Shown: positions 24,446 through 35,304, numbered from the stretch's first letter. The stretch: 64,000 nt of DNA from Candidatus Sulfotelmatobacter sp. (GCA_030041215.1 JASHOH010000058.1:1-64000); one strand, 5' to 3'. Made by a program: numbers and translations. The notes: a model not told the origin generated them from the letters alone.

Positions 24446-26090
24446 ATGCAGACTACGTTTCCGATGTTGGCTGTTATTTTATTAGTGTTTGTTCCGTTTT
24501 TCAATCCGCTCTTCTGCCCAACAATCTGACGCCCCAAAACCGGCAGCCTCGAAGAAGCAGCCACCCGCACAACTGTCCGAGAAGACGTCAGAAACCGCCT
24601 CCAAGCCAAAGACCACCGAGCCGGCCCCGCAGGAAAGCTCCTCCGATAAGGATAAAGACAAAGAAGAACACTACGACATGACCGAGCAGCCGCCGGTCGA
24701 AACGCACCATCAGATCACGGTCGACGGCAAGCTCCTGAAATACACCGCAACCGCCGGCCGACTGCCCATTAAGCGGGGCGACGGCAAAATCGAAGCCGAG
24801 ATGTTCTACGTCGGCTACACGCTCGATGGTCAGGACGCAGCCAAGCGTCCGCTGACATTCGCTTTTAATGGCGGCCCGGGATCATCCTCAATCTGGCTGC
24901 ACATGGGCGCGCTCGGCCCGAAGCGAGTCGTGCTTAACCCTGACGGCTTCATGCCGCCCGCGCCTTATCACATGGAGGACAATCCCTACACGCTGCTCGA
25001 CAAAAGCGATCTGGTGCTGATCGACGCTATCGGCACCGGTTTCAGCCGCGCCGCCGATTCCGAGCTGAACAAGAAATTCTGGGGCGTCAAGGGGGACATC
25101 GAAGCCTTCGGCGAATTCATCCGGCTCTACATCACGCGCAACGAGCGCTGGTCTTCGCCGTTGTTCATTCTGGGTGAGAGCTACGGCACGACGCGCGCGG
25201 CAGGCATTGCCGGCTATCTTGCCGATCGCGGCGTTTCGTTCAACGGCATCACGCTGCTTTCCATGGTGTTGAACTTTGAAACTCTCGAGGACACGAAGAC
25301 AAACGACGAACCCTACATTTTTCTCGTGCCGTCTTTCACCATGATTGCCGGCTACCACCACAAGCTCGCGCCCGATCTTGCGCAGGATATGAAGCGCGCC
25401 CGCGAGCAATCCGAGAAGTGGGCAAGCACTGATTACGCGCAGGCCCTGGCCAGAGGCGACGCGCTGACAGCGCAGGAGCGGCAAAACGTGATCGATCAGC
25501 TCTCGAGCTTTACAGGCCTCACCAAAGAAGTGGTTGATGAAGCCAATCTGCGCATCGATGTCCGCAAGTTCACGCATTACCTGCTGATCGATCAGAAAGT
25601 GCGCGTAGGCCGCCTCGACGGACGCTACACCGGCCCCGATCCCAATGGTTTGATGGACACTCCTTTTTACGATCCCACTGGCTCAGCCACCATGCCGCCA
25701 TTTACGTCGGTGTTCAACAACTACCTGCGCACCGAACTCGGCTATAAGGTCGATATGCCCTATTACGTGATGGCGCGCGAAGCTGGCTTCGGCAAATGGG
25801 ATTGGGGCCCGGCCATCGAAGGATTTCCCGATACAGCCACAGCGATGCGGCAGGCGATTGTGAAGAATCCCTATCTGAAGATTTTGGTTATGGAGGGATA
25901 CTACGATCTAGCTACACCCTACTTCGCCGCCAACTACACAATCGACCATCTGAATCTGCCGCCAAAATATCGCGATAACATCTCATACGCCACTTTTGAT
26001 GCGGGCCATATGGTGTATTTGCCGATGGATGGGCTAAAGAAAATGAAAGCCGACCAGGCGGCGTTCATGGAGAAAGCGACTGCGCAGTGA
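24446..26090 (+). CDS. S10 serine carboxypeptidase-like protein; signal peptide frameshifted
   Basis: The mature protein is read from the frame containing TTG 24489 (533 residues). S10 features: oxyanion FNGGPGSSS, nucleophile Ser231 in GESYG, Asp473 in YYDLATP and His507 in DAGHMVY (numbered from 24489). This family removes C-terminal residues; bacterial members are usually exported. The real start is most likely ATG 24446, which has AAAGGA just upstream and opens a signal peptide ([18 protein letters not shown]), but that frame stops at 24527. Removing one T from the five-T run at 24497-24501 joins it to [14 protein letters not shown], a normal signal-peptide end. The gene is thus either disrupted or carries a base-call error. 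A Lys/Asp/Pro-rich linker follows the signal peptide. Confidence 0.88.
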
Positions 26091-26222
26091 ACGATCGTGC
26101 GGCCTGGAGGACGCCATTTTAGCCGGCAGAAACCGGCAATTACTCTGGTGACTTGCGCAAGCGCCCTGCCCATGTAGTCTCAGTAGCAAATCGGCTTACT
26201 GCCGCTGACGTGGAGCATGGGA

Positions 26223-26717
26223 ATGTTTTCAGGCTGGGATGAGCAACTGCTCGGCAATTTCTTTAAGAAAGACCCCGCCACAAGACTGATTTTTCTGCCT
26301 TTTGGCGGGAAAAAGCCGGGCTACCACATCGACTCTCCTGCCGATGAGGAGAAAACCAAACCCTTCGCCAAAATGTATTTCCTGGCTCGAGCCATGTTTC
26401 AGGCCCTCGGCAGCACCAGCGCCATTTTGATCGCCTGGCCGCGGAAGTCCGCAGGTCCTTGTATATCCATCGCGCATTTTATCGTCGCCTACCTCATTGC
26501 TGCCTCGCTCTTCGAGTTCTTGCCCTTGTGGCTGCTTTGGCGGCTCTATCGAAAATCCATTCCGGAAGTTTGCTCCACCATGCGCGTGGCAGCACCAGAA
26601 GAGATCAGGCAATTGGATTGGAGCATGAGTCCGTTCCGGCGCCGCGTTTTGATGATAGCCATCGGCTCGATGGTTCTGCTCACTGGAATTGTGCTGGTTC
26701 TGATTGCGCGGCGGTGA
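26223..26717 (+). CDS. Membrane protein of unknown function
   Basis: 164 residues from ATG 26223, which has GGAG seven bases upstream; ATG 26217 is in frame but too close to that site. A soluble N-terminal third (GWDEQLLGNFFKKDPATRL, with FLPFGGKKPGYHIDS) is followed by two hydrophobic regions, about residues 78-110 and 146-162. The arrangement suggests a small inner-membrane protein with a cytoplasmic N-terminus. I do not recognise the family. The downstream ddl cluster is convergent, so context gives no hint. Confidence 0.65.
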   Translation: MFSGWDEQLLGNFFKKDPATRLIFLPFGGKKPGYHIDSPADEEKTKPFAKMYFLARAMFQALGSTSAILIAWPRKSAGPCISIAHFIVAYLIAASLFEFLPLWLLWRLYRKSIPEVCSTMRVAAPEEIRQLDWSMSPFRRRVLMIAIGSMVLLTGIVLVLIARR

Positions 26718-26769
26718 CCCTCCACATTTGCGGCTTACGAATCATCGTGCGCGCGCTGAGATTCAGACC

Positions 26770-27960
26770 TTATCTGCTGTACTGATTCTTCTTTTTGTCT
26801 TCGTGGCGCTCGATGCCAAGTTGAATCAGCCGGTCGATCAACTCTGAATACTTCAGTCCCGATGCCGCCCACAGCTTGGGATACATGCTGATCGAAGTGA
26901 ATCCCGGCATGGTGTTGATCTCGTTCAGATAGATCTTTTGCGTCTCCGGTTCCATCAGAAAATCGACGCGCGCCAGCCCCGAGCAATCGACCGCTTTGAA
27001 CGCTCGAATTGCCAACTCCTGAACTTTCTTGGTTTCGGCTTTGGTGATTTTTGCGGGAATGATCAGCTCCGAACCTTCATCGAGATATTTCGCGTCGTAG
27101 TCGTAGAACTCTTTGATGGGAACGATCTCTCCCGGGACGGAAGCGACCGGCTCGTCGTTTCCCAGCACCGAGCATTCAATCTCGCGCGCTTTATTTTTCT
27201 TGCCGCCCACGCCCTGCTCGATCACAATCTTGCGATCGAATCTCGCCGCTTCTTCAATCGCAGGGCCAAGTTCCTTGTGATGATGCGCCTTAGTGATACC
27301 GACTGATGAGCCCAGATTAGCGGGCTTCACGAACACGGGATATTTCAGCTTGCTCTCGACCAGCTTTTCGGTCTTCTTCGCATCTTGTTCCCACGCGCTG
27401 CGCAGAATCGTCACGTGCTTCACAATGGGCAATCCAACGGCAATGAAAAGAGACTTCATGATGTCTTTGTCCATGCCGGCGGCCGAGCCGAGCACGCCTG
27501 CGCCAACGTAGGGAATGTCGGCGAGTTCGAGCAAGCCTTGGATAGTTCCGTCTTCCCCGAACGTGCCGTGAAGCACGGGAAAAATCACATCGACGTTGAT
27601 GGCGCGATCGCTGGCACGGCGCAAATGCGAAGAGTCAGTCTGGAATGGAACAAGGCCATCCTGCCGATGAACCGGCTCGGGCGGCACAACGACTGCTTCT
27701 CCGCGAGCCAGCACCGCGGCAGGCTCGGTGATCTCCGGATCGCCCGCCCGCAAATGCCTCGGCTCAATCACCAGCTTGCCCTCAAGCAGACTTTGTGCAT
27801 CATCCGCAGTCAGCCAGCGGCCTTCTTTGGTGATGCCGATGGGCACGACATCGTACTTTTCTTTGTCGATGGCGTTTAGAACCGATGCAGCTGAGAGCAG
27901 CGAGACTTCATGCTCGCCGCTGCGTCCGCCAAAAAGAATGCCAACTCGAAGCTTCTTCAT
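26770..27960 (-). CDS. ddl: D-alanine--D-alanine ligase
   Basis: 396 residues from ATG 27960; the frame is open further upstream but the conserved start is [20 protein letters not shown]. The enzyme makes the D-Ala-D-Ala dipeptide for peptidoglycan. Visible features: [15 protein letters not shown] (substrate loop), [17 protein letters not shown] (ATP-grasp lysine), [12 protein letters not shown] (omega loop with the Tyr typical of true Ddl), and the metal-binding [11 protein letters not shown]. The insert [22 protein letters not shown] lengthens it slightly over the 310-370 average. It is the last gene of a probable leftward unit arginase - hydrolase - ddl, with a 37-base gap to the hydrolase. 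Confidence 0.95.
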   Translation of the reverse strand: MKKLRVGILFGGRSGEHEVSLLSAASVLNAIDKEKYDVVPIGITKEGRWLTADDAQSLLEGKLVIEPRHLRAGDPEITEPAAVLARGEAVVVPPEPVHRQDGLVPFQTDSSHLRRASDRAINVDVIFPVLHGTFGEDGTIQGLLELADIPYVGAGVLGSAAGMDKDIMKSLFIAVGLPIVKHVTILRSAWEQDAKKTEKLVESKLKYPVFVKPANLGSSVGITKAHHHKELGPAIEEAARFDRKIVIEQGVGGKKNKAREIECSVLGNDEPVASVPGEIVPIKEFYDYDAKYLDEGSELIIPAKITKAETKKVQELAIRAFKAVDCSGLARVDFLMEPETQKIYLNEINTMPGFTSISMYPKLWAASGLKYSELIDRLIQLGIERHEDKKKNQYSR

Positions 27961-27997
27961 AGTGTTCAAAGCGCATTTACGCCGCCATGTTTCCGCT

Positions 27998-28873
27998 CTA
28001 TTTTCCGAGGAATTCGAGCAACGCCTTGTTGAACTCGGCGGGTTTTTCAATCTCCGGTATGTGGCCGCATTGTTCGATGACAACCATTGTGGCTCCATGA
28101 ATTCCATCGCGCAATTTCTCGGCGCTCGTTAGAGGAATCAATTCGTCATTGCTTCCCCACAGAACCAGCGTGGGGGCATGTATCGAAGAAAGCTTTTTGT
28201 CTTCGAACTGGTTCTCGGCTGTGATACCCGCCAATATCCGTTGAATCGTATAACCGTCGTTGTTGCGGATGCGGTTGAGAAACACCCGCTCAACAAACGC
28301 ATCTGTCACTAATTTCTTGTCGTAGAAAAGGGATTCGAGCATCATTCGTGTGGCCCCCAGCGAAGCCGGATTCAAGTTGACAACTGCGCTTCCCGGTTGC
28401 CAGGGAATGCCGCCGGAGTCCACGAGAACTAATTTGTCAACCATCTCGGGATGGGCTGCGGCGAACTCAATCGCGATCCAACCGCCCAGCGAGTTGCCGA
28501 TCAGAGTCGCCCTGCTTATATGCTGGCCCTGCATGAATGCATAGAGAAAATCCGAGAACGTAGCGATCCGGTAATCGAGCAAGGGCTTGTCCGATTGACC
28601 AAAGCCGATCTGATCGATGGTGTAGACGTGATACTTGGGGGCGAGTGCGGCGAACGTCGGCATCCAGATTTCTTTTGCCGCGCCTAGTCCGTGCAGGAGT
28701 ATAACTTCCGATCCGTGCCCGCCCTCGAAATAATGCATGTTCTCGCCGAAAACGGAGGCAACTTTCTGCGGCGGCAATTCTGCCTGATTTTGTGACAATG
28801 CGATGGTAGTGCACGCCAGGCACGTAGTTAAGAGAACGGCGCAACGGAGAGGAGTGTTCATTCTCAATCTCAT
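27998..28873 (-). CDS. Alpha/beta hydrolase, exported
   Basis: About 291 residues. A signal peptide ([12 protein letters not shown], cleavage near SQNQ) is followed by a classic alpha/beta-hydrolase: oxyanion [12 protein letters not shown], nucleophile elbow GNSLGG, acidic residue in WGSNDELIP, and catalytic His in [12 protein letters not shown]. Close pattern relatives are meta-cleavage-type C-C hydrolases and esterases; the periplasmic location makes an esterase or lactonase role as likely as any. Substrate unknown. Starts at 28873 and 28861 (both ATG) are possible. It lies 14 bases after the arginase stop codon and is probably co-transcribed with it and ddl. Confidence 0.87.
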   Translation of the reverse strand: MRLRMNTPLRCAVLLTTCLACTTIALSQNQAELPPQKVASVFGENMHYFEGGHGSEVILLHGLGAAKEIWMPTFAALAPKYHVYTIDQIGFGQSDKPLLDYRIATFSDFLYAFMQGQHISRATLIGNSLGGWIAIEFAAAHPEMVDKLVLVDSGGIPWQPGSAVVNLNPASLGATRMMLESLFYDKKLVTDAFVERVFLNRIRNNDGYTIQRILAGITAENQFEDKKLSSIHAPTLVLWGSNDELIPLTSAEKLRDGIHGATMVVIEQCGHIPEIEKPAEFNKALLEFLGK

Positions 28874-28887
28874 TCAATTCGCAACGT

Positions 28888-29820
28888 TTATAAAATTTTC
28901 TTTCCAAACGCCGATAGAGCCAGCTCCACCGCCAAATCCGCCGTGCGATTGTGCTCATCGATCACCGGATTAACCTCAACGATCTCGAAGCTCACCATGC
29001 GTCCATGGTCGGCGATGATTTCCATAGCGAGGTGTGCTTCGCGGTAAGTTGCGCCGCCGCGCACAGGAGTTCCCACGCCGGGCGCGTCTTCGGGGTCGAT
29101 CCAGTCCATATCCAGCGAGATGTGATAGCCTGCGGTGCCGCGTCCGGCAATGCGCAGGGCCTCTTCCATAACAGTTCTCATGCCGCGCTCGTCGATGTCG
29201 CGCATGGTGAAGACCCCGATGCCTGCGCGGCGCACGTTTTCTTTTTCAATCGCGTCGATGTCGCGCACGCCAACCAGCACACAATTTTCCGGTCTAACCT
29301 TAGGAGAGAAATCATAGATATTGCCTAATTCTGCTGGCCCGAGGCCCATGAGCGCGGCGAGTGGCATGCCGTGGACGTTGCCGCTGGGAGAACTTTCGGG
29401 CGTGTTGATGTCAGTGTGGGCGTCGATCCAGATGAGGCCAATGTGCTGGTTCTGCCGGCGATAAAATTCCGCCACTCCAGAAACCGTGCCGGCCGCCATC
29501 GAGTGATCGCCGCCGAGCGCCAGAGGAATTTTCCCAACCTCGAGTGTCTTGAGCACCAGCTCGGCTTCCTTGGTGCAGGTGGCCGTGATCTCCTTTAAAT
29601 ACTTTGCGTGCGTGTCGCCTTCTTTTTTCTGTTCGGGAATGGCAACGGGCACGTTGCCGCCGTCTTCGACTTGATGTCCAATCGCTTCGAGCCGTGCTTC
29701 GAGTCCCGCGACGCGAACGGCCGAAGGCCCCATGTCAACGCCGCGCCGCGACTGGCCAAGATCAAGAGGAACGCCGATCACGCGAATCTTCTTTGGGATA
29801 ATGGCTGTTGCAGTGGTCAT
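28888..29820 (-). CDS. rocF: Arginase
   Basis: 310 residues from ATG 29820; an upstream in-frame extension runs into an inverted repeat and is not coding. Arginase splits L-arginine into ornithine and urea using two Mn ions. Metal ligands are in GGDHSMAAG, WIDAHTDINTP and SLDMDWIDP, and the full-length arginase signature elements are present. The C-terminal EVNPVIDEHNRTADLAVELA is typical of true arginases rather than agmatinases. A DDAH-like enzyme, which yields citrulline, lies 11 kb away, so arginine-derived compounds are handled by at least two routes. The gene is the first of a possible arginase - hydrolase - ddl unit. Confidence 0.93.
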   Translation of the reverse strand: MTTATAIIPKKIRVIGVPLDLGQSRRGVDMGPSAVRVAGLEARLEAIGHQVEDGGNVPVAIPEQKKEGDTHAKYLKEITATCTKEAELVLKTLEVGKIPLALGGDHSMAAGTVSGVAEFYRRQNQHIGLIWIDAHTDINTPESSPSGNVHGMPLAALMGLGPAELGNIYDFSPKVRPENCVLVGVRDIDAIEKENVRRAGIGVFTMRDIDERGMRTVMEEALRIAGRGTAGYHISLDMDWIDPEDAPGVGTPVRGGATYREAHLAMEIIADHGRMVSFEIVEVNPVIDEHNRTADLAVELALSAFGKKIL

Positions 29821-29829
29821 ATTATTTTG

Positions 29830-29911
29830 CGATTGGGCGATCGGGCGAATGAGTGATTGAAAACCGAAAACCGCCCCTAATCGCTCAATTGCAAATCGCC
29901 CAATCACTCAA
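29830..29911. repeat. Inverted-repeat region between asnS and arginase
   Basis: ATTGGGCGAT (29832-29841) and ATCGCCCAAT (29895-29904) are inverted, and GAGTGATTG (29851-29859) pairs alternatively with CAATCACTC (29901-29909). It may fold into a hairpin at the asnS transcript end, but no T run follows. Confidence 0.6.
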
Positions 29912-31237
29912 TTACGGATAAAGTCTGTAGAGCATTCTCGGGAACGGAATCGTTTCCCGCACGTGCTCCAGGCCACAGATCCACGCGACAGCGCGCTCGA
30001 TGCCCATGCCGAATCCGCTGTGGGGCACGCTGCCGTACTTCCGCAGATCGAGATACCACTTGAACGCCGACTCTGGCAAGCCATGCTCGTGAATGCGCTG
30101 CATAAGCAATTCGTACGACGCCGTACGCTGCGATCCGCCAATGATTTCCCCGTAACCCTCGGGTGCGAGCACATCCACACACAACGCCAACTCAGGCCGC
30201 TGCGGATCAGGCTCCATATAGAACGCCTTCACCTTCGCCGGATAGCGGTGCACCATCACCGGCTTGTCGAATTGCGAAGAAAGATAAGTCTCATCGGGAG
30301 AGCCAAGATCGCCGCCCCACTCAAACTTCGTTTCCAGCGCGCCTTTCGCATGTCCCTCCTGAAGCATCTTGACCGCATCGTCATAGCTGAGTCGCGGAAA
30401 CGGCGGCTCGATTTTTTCCAGCTTCGAGATGTCGCGGCCGATCATCTGAAGATCGGCGCGGCGGCGTTCGAGGCAGCGCTTCACCATGAAGCTGATGAAC
30501 TCTTCGGCGAGAATCATCAGGTCATCGAGCCCGGCGTATGCGATTTCCGGCTCGACCATCCAGAACTCAGTGAGATGACGACGCGTCTTTGACTTCTCTG
30601 CACGAAACGTCGGGCCAAACGAATAAACCTTGCCCAGAGCCACCGCCGTCGCTTCGATGTAGAGCTGGCCGGACTGCGTCAGGTACGCTTGCTGCTCGAA
30701 GTAATCCACGGGAAAAAGCGTTGTTGTACCCTCGCAAGCCGCCGGGGTGATAATCGGCGGATCGGTCAGAACAAATCCGCGATCATCCAGAAAATCACGC
30801 ACAGCTTTGATAATCTCGGCGCGCACTCGCAAAATCGCAGCCTGCCGCTGCGAGCGCACCCATAGATGCCGGTGCTCCATCAAAAATTCGGTGCCGTGCT
30901 CCTTGGGCGTGATCGGATAGGGATCGGACTCGGGCACGCGCTGCACGACCTGCACGTTCGAAACGTCAAGCTCATATCCGCCGGGCGCGCGCTTGTCGGC
31001 GCGGACTTTACCTTCGACAATGACGCTCGACTCCTGCGTCAGCGTCTTCACCGCCTCGAACACCTCTGGCGTGACGGCGTTCTTGGGAACCACTCCCTGA
31101 ATTACACCCGAGCCATCGCGAAACTGCGGGAACAGCAGCTTCCCGCTCTCGCGCAGGTTGTAAAGCCAGCCGCGAATGGTGACGGACTGGCCTTCGTGCT
31201 TGCCGACTTCAGCGATGGTAGTTACAGGTGCTGACAT
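29912..31237 (-). CDS. asnS: Asparagine--tRNA ligase
   Basis: 441 residues, a class IIb synthetase. It charges tRNA-Asn with asparagine. The N-terminal OB-fold anticodon domain ([25 protein letters not shown]) leads into the class II core. Motif 2 region: [21 protein letters not shown]; motif 3: [35 protein letters not shown] and [11 protein letters not shown] are typical AsnRS blocks, separating it from AspRS. The start fits [17 protein letters not shown]. Presence of AsnRS means at least direct Asn charging is available. A 91-base spacer with an inverted repeat separates it from arginase. Confidence 0.96.
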   Translation of the reverse strand: MSAPVTTIAEVGKHEGQSVTIRGWLYNLRESGKLLFPQFRDGSGVIQGVVPKNAVTPEVFEAVKTLTQESSVIVEGKVRADKRAPGGYELDVSNVQVVQRVPESDPYPITPKEHGTEFLMEHRHLWVRSQRQAAILRVRAEIIKAVRDFLDDRGFVLTDPPIITPAACEGTTTLFPVDYFEQQAYLTQSGQLYIEATAVALGKVYSFGPTFRAEKSKTRRHLTEFWMVEPEIAYAGLDDLMILAEEFISFMVKRCLERRRADLQMIGRDISKLEKIEPPFPRLSYDDAVKMLQEGHAKGALETKFEWGGDLGSPDETYLSSQFDKPVMVHRYPAKVKAFYMEPDPQRPELALCVDVLAPEGYGEIIGGSQRTASYELLMQRIHEHGLPESAFKWYLDLRKYGSVPHSGFGMGIERAVAWICGLEHVRETIPFPRMLYRLYP

Positions 31238-31366
31238 AGAAAATCGTCGAACCGCCGAGCGCGCGAAGATGGCCGAGAAAGATTCATGTCTGTTGTAACT
31301 GTGACCGCGCGCCGTTATCGAAATCTACGATCCTCGGCGTTCTCTGCGGTCCCGGCGATGAGAGCC

Positions 31367-32188
31367 TTACGCCGTTTCAAGTTTCTCAAATGCCTCTGGC
31401 AGCTTCTCCAGCGGATTCACTTTTTCGTCGCCTTCCAGTTCCAGCAGCAGCGCCGGTTTCTGCGGCGCCGAGCGCAACAGTTCCATGGCTTCTTTCCAGT
31501 CGATCGTTCCTTCGCCCGGCCACAAGTGCGAATCCTGAACCTTCTTATTATCGTGGATATGCGTCGAGCAAACCTGTTTGCGCAGAATCTCGAAAGCCTC
31601 GCTGACTGAGCTCATGATGTGCGCGTGGCCGAAATCGAAGCAGATGCCGACGTCATCGAAATGCCCGGTATGGATGATTTCCAGCAATTTTTCCGGCGTC
31701 GAAAGCTCGTTGGGAATATTTTCCAGCAGCAGGCGCACGCCCAGCGGTTTGGCGAACGCACGCAGGTGTTCGATCGAGGTCATCGCCGACTCGAATTTCT
31801 TCTCGCTGAAAGTTTCGTTCGGCAGCCCAAGATGCTGGATCAGAAATCGAAACGGAATTTGCTCGGCTATTTCGAGAGCGCGCTTGACTTCGTCCATGGC
31901 ATCGACCAGGCCGGCGCGATCGGTCGAAACAAGGTTGATCGGAGGCGAGCCCGTGCGTCCCCATTCGTAATCGGAATAAAGTGGTGAGTGCACTGAGTTC
32001 AACGGAATGCCGCTGCCGCGAAACCAGTCGGCAATCTCGCGCAGATGCGCCTTGCGATTCGCGTAGTCGAGATGCTGTCGCGCCGCAAAAATTTCGATCG
32101 CCTGCACCCCGCTGCGCGCCAAGCCGTCAAGAATGCCCGGGTGCAGCCGCTCTTTCACATATAAATAGGTTGAGACTGCTCTTACCAT
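31367..32188 (-). CDS. Sugar phosphate isomerase/epimerase-like TIM-barrel protein
   Basis: 273 residues, xylose-isomerase-like TIM barrel (AP endonuclease 2 superfamily). ATG 32188 has AAGGAAA a few bases upstream. The metal ligands expected for the fold are seen in IQHLGLP (His), LLLENIPNE (Glu), ICFDFGHAHI (Asp, His) and STHIHDNKK plus LELEGDEK (His, Glu). Known relatives isomerise or epimerise sugars or act on inositol derivatives; the closest function cannot be told. It is cytoplasmic (no signal peptide). It is downstream of ggt on the same strand, separated by a hairpin repeat, so linkage is uncertain. Confidence 0.85.
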   Translation of the reverse strand: MVRAVSTYLYVKERLHPGILDGLARSGVQAIEIFAARQHLDYANRKAHLREIADWFRGSGIPLNSVHSPLYSDYEWGRTGSPPINLVSTDRAGLVDAMDEVKRALEIAEQIPFRFLIQHLGLPNETFSEKKFESAMTSIEHLRAFAKPLGVRLLLENIPNELSTPEKLLEIIHTGHFDDVGICFDFGHAHIMSSVSEAFEILRKQVCSTHIHDNKKVQDSHLWPGEGTIDWKEAMELLRSAPQKPALLLELEGDEKVNPLEKLPEAFEKLETA

Positions 32189-32214
32189 GATTTTCCTTGC
32201 GGAAATTGTTGACT

Positions 32215-32288
32215 GTTGATTTTTGATTGCTGGTTTGAAAACCTGCTTTGCGCCTCAAGGTATTTCAATCAGCAATCAGGAAATCAAC
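32215..32288. repeat. Inverted repeat between ggt and the isomerase-like gene
   Basis: GTTGATTTTTGATTGCTG (32215-32232) and CAGCAATCAGGAAATCAAC (32270-32288) are near-perfect inverses around a 37-base spacer. It resembles the other non-coding hairpin repeats and has no T run. Confidence 0.65.
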
Positions 32289-32301
32289 AATCAGCCAATT
32301 C

Positions 32302-34050
32302 TCAATATCCCACTGCCTTTCCTGAGTTCCGTCCATCGCTGGCGCCCAGCCGCTCGCCGGTTTTTTCGTCAATGGCAATGCACTCGGCGTCGCTCCAGTA
32401 GCCTTCGCTGCCATCCGCCTTCAAGCCGTACTGCACGTGATATCCCATGTTTTGCAGCGCGAGCACCGTATCCGGAGAGAACCACTTTTCAACATTCAGC
32501 ACATCAGGCACCCACTGATTATGAAAGCGCGGAGCGTTCACCGCTTCCTGAATGTTCATTCCATAATCGACTACACCCATCAAAACGTTCGCGACAGTTG
32601 TAATGATTTTCGAGCTGCCGGGCGATCCCAGCACCATCACAGTCTTGCCATCATGAACAACGATGGTCGGGGTCATCGACGAAAGCGGACGCTTGCCCGG
32701 GCCGATGGCATTCGCCTCGCTTTGGATGAGCCCGTCAGCATTGGGAACGCCGGGCTTGGCAGTGAAGTCGTCCATTTCGTCGTTTAGCAGGAACCCTAAT
32801 CCATCCGCAGTCACGCGCGACCCGAACCAGTCGTTGATCGTGGTCGTGACCGCCACTGCATTGCCGTCCGGATCCACAACAGAATAATGCGTTGTATGCT
32901 GCGATTCGTGAACTGGGCTCGGCTGTGGATGTGTAGCAGCGTACTGCTCGAGCTCGCTGAAAATCGCAGGCCGCGTCAGTTCTTTGCTCTGACTGGCATG
33001 GTCAGGGGCAATCGACTCACGCCAGGCAGCCGCATATCTCTTGTCGATGAGCTGGGAGACGGGGATTTTCGAAAAATCAGGATCGCCGAGGAACTCAGCC
33101 CGGTCAAAGAACGCTCGCCGGAAGGCTTCCGTCGTGAAGTGAATCGACTGCGCCGAGCGGTCTTTCATCGCGGCCAGATCGTATCCTTCCAGAATGTTGA
33201 GCGATTCGATGAGCACCGTTCCGCCAGAGGAGGGCGGCGGGGCGCCGATGATTTCATACCCGCGATACGTGCCACGTACCGGCTCCCGTTCTTTGACTCC
33301 ATAATGCGCAAGATCATCAATGGTGATCAGGCCACCGCTTCTTTGCATGGACTGGGCCAGCTCCCGTGCAAGCGCCCCATGATAAAAATCGTCGGGCTTG
33401 GCAGCAATGCGCTCCAGAGTACGCGCCAGGTCGGGCTGGCGAAAAATTTCCCCGGATTGGTAGTAATTCCCGTCACGCTGAAACACTCGCCGGGATTCAG
33501 GAAATTCGGCCAGATGTTTGTCGTGCAAATCCTTCGCTTCTCCCCAACTCAACGAATATCCCTCGCGTGCCAGTCGAATTGCCGGCGCCATCACTTGCTT
33601 CAGCGTCAGCTTGCCGTATTTCTGCTCGGCGTAAACCATGCCCGCGACCGATCCCGGCACGCCGATGGATTTGTATCCGATTTCACTGGCACCGGGAATC
33701 ACATTGCCCTGCGCGTCGAGATACATATTGGCGCTCGCCGCCGCGGGAGCCTTCTCGCGATAGTCGATGAAGTGCGTTGTACCGTCAGCCATGCGGATGA
33801 GCATGAATCCGCCGCCGCCGATATTCCCCGCTGGCGGATGAACGACCGCAAGGGCGAAGCCGGTTGCAACCGCGGCATCGATCGCATTTCCGCCACCCTG
33901 CATGATTTCGATTCCAGCGCGCGAGGCGAGTGCGTGAATGCTGACCACCATGCCATGCTGTGCGTGCACAGGCTGGACAGCGCCCGCGGCCACTCGCATG
34001 GCCAAGGCGGCAATCAGCAGCCAAATCAATGGTTTGTGCCGGAATCGCAT
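32302..34050 (-). CDS. ggt: Gamma-glutamyltransferase
   Basis: 582 residues, an N-terminal-nucleophile hydrolase made as one chain and autocleaved. It transfers or hydrolyses the gamma-glutamyl group of glutathione and similar compounds in the periplasm. Signal peptide in residues 8-30 (WLLIAALAMRVAAGAV). The cleavage site and nucleophile Thr are in ESQHTTHYSVVD; substrate-binding motifs include NIGGGGFMLIR, LNDEMDDFTAKPG and RPLSSMTPTIVV. The oxyanion motif GSPGSSKII differs slightly from the common GSPGG form. ATG 34050 is used (TTG 34053 is also in frame). The large antisense ORF here is a shadow. Confidence 0.93.
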   Translation of the reverse strand: MRFRHKPLIWLLIAALAMRVAAGAVQPVHAQHGMVVSIHALASRAGIEIMQGGGNAIDAAVATGFALAVVHPPAGNIGGGGFMLIRMADGTTHFIDYREKAPAAASANMYLDAQGNVIPGASEIGYKSIGVPGSVAGMVYAEQKYGKLTLKQVMAPAIRLAREGYSLSWGEAKDLHDKHLAEFPESRRVFQRDGNYYQSGEIFRQPDLARTLERIAAKPDDFYHGALARELAQSMQRSGGLITIDDLAHYGVKEREPVRGTYRGYEIIGAPPPSSGGTVLIESLNILEGYDLAAMKDRSAQSIHFTTEAFRRAFFDRAEFLGDPDFSKIPVSQLIDKRYAAAWRESIAPDHASQSKELTRPAIFSELEQYAATHPQPSPVHESQHTTHYSVVDPDGNAVAVTTTINDWFGSRVTADGLGFLLNDEMDDFTAKPGVPNADGLIQSEANAIGPGKRPLSSMTPTIVVHDGKTVMVLGSPGSSKIITTVANVLMGVVDYGMNIQEAVNAPRFHNQWVPDVLNVEKWFSPDTVLALQNMGYHVQYGLKADGSEGYWSDAECIAIDEKTGERLGASDGRNSGKAVGY

Positions 34051-34335
34051 CAAAGGATCGAAAGTGTTTGAAAGGCGAACCCTTGAGGCTAGCCGAGGGT
34101 AGCAAGGGGAGTCAAATCGGCTGCGGCCAAAACTTTCTGCGGCACAAGGCCAAGGGACAGCGTAGCGAAAATCTTGCCGCCAATCTTGAAGCAGAGGCCT
34201 TCACCTCACTGCTGATTTTCCGTGGCCTGCGGAAGAGCCATGCAAAGTGCGCGAATTCTGTCCACATCCATAGCGTTCAATTCTGAATCGCAAGTATCCG
34301 GCTGCAAATCAAAATCTGCATAAAGGAGCTTTCAT

Positions 34336-35304
34336 ATGCAGACCCGCACTCTCGGCAATTCCGATCTTCAAATCACTCGCGTAGGTTTCGGCGCCTGGGC
34401 AACTGGCGGTTCGGGCTGGCAGTTTGCCTGGGGATCTCAGAACGACAACGACTCCATCGCCGCCATTCACCGCGCCCTCGAACTTGGCGTCAACTGGATC
34501 GACACCGCCGCTGTCTACGGCCTCGGTCACTCGGAAGAAGTAGTCGCACGCGCGCTGAAAAATTGGTCTGGGCTTCGGCCTTACGTGTTCACGAAATGCG
34601 GCCTGCGCTGGGACGCTCAGGGCAACATACAGAAAGTTCTCAGCCGCGACTCAATCCGCCAGGAAGTTCAAGACAGTCTGCGCCGCCTCGCCGTTGATGT
34701 GATCGATCTCTATCAAATTCACTGGCCGCCTGATCCTGACTCTCCGGCGCTCGAAGAAGGATGGTCGACCCTAGCCGATCTGAAGCGCGAAGGCAAGGTG
34801 CGCTGGATCGGAGTTTCCAATTTCAACGCGCAGCAGCTAAAGCGCGCCCAGAAGATCGCTCCGGTTACATCGTTGCAGCCTCCGTATTCGCTGATTCACC
34901 GTGAGGTTGAGAATGAAATCCTGCCCTATTGCTTACGCGAAAACATCGGCGTGATTGTCTATTCGCCGATGGCCTCGGGGCTGCTCACCGGCGCCATGAC
35001 CCGCGACCGTATCGCGCGCCTGCCAAAAGACGATTGGCGCAAGGCTCATCCCGATTTTACCGAGCCGAATCTCTCCCGCAACCTGGCGCTGGTCGAACAA
35101 CTGCGCGAGATTGCCCGCCGCCATAATCGGACTGTCGGCGAAGTCGCGATCGCCTGGACGCTGCACAATCCCGCAGTTACCGGCGCGATCGTTGGCGCGC
35201 GCAATGCGAAACAGGCAGAAGAAGTGATGCGCGCTGGCGATTTCCGGCTGAGCGATGCCGAGTTCAACCAGATCGAAGAATTCCTGACTGAAGCCGCCGC
35301 ATGA
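34336..35304 (+). CDS. Aldo/keto reductase
   Basis: 322 residues. Strong AAGGAG ribosome site eight bases before ATG 34336. TIM-barrel NADPH-dependent reductase; the catalytic tetrad is visible as Asp and Tyr in WIDTAAVYGLGHSE, Lys in FTKCGLR and His in YQIHWP. RWIGVSNFNAQQLKRA and VGEVAIAWTLHNPAVTGAIVG are typical cofactor-binding parts. It resembles the YghZ/YdhF-like and AKR11-type groups. The physiological carbonyl substrate is unknown. It is divergent from ggt, 285 bases apart. Confidence 0.92.
   Translation: MQTRTLGNSDLQITRVGFGAWATGGSGWQFAWGSQNDNDSIAAIHRALELGVNWIDTAAVYGLGHSEEVVARALKNWSGLRPYVFTKCGLRWDAQGNIQKVLSRDSIRQEVQDSLRRLAVDVIDLYQIHWPPDPDSPALEEGWSTLADLKREGKVRWIGVSNFNAQQLKRAQKIAPVTSLQPPYSLIHREVENEILPYCLRENIGVIVYSPMASGLLTGAMTRDRIARLPKDDWRKAHPDFTEPNLSRNLALVEQLREIARRHNRTVGEVAIAWTLHNPAVTGAIVGARNAKQAEEVMRAGDFRLSDAEFNQIEEFLTEAAA

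Noticed and set aside
24888-25577. Minus-strand ORF of 229 codons
   Set aside because: Antisense to the S10 peptidase coding region.
32887-34071. Plus-strand ORF of 394 codons
   Set aside because: Antisense to ggt, which has all catalytic motifs and a signal peptide; the ORF has no family pattern.
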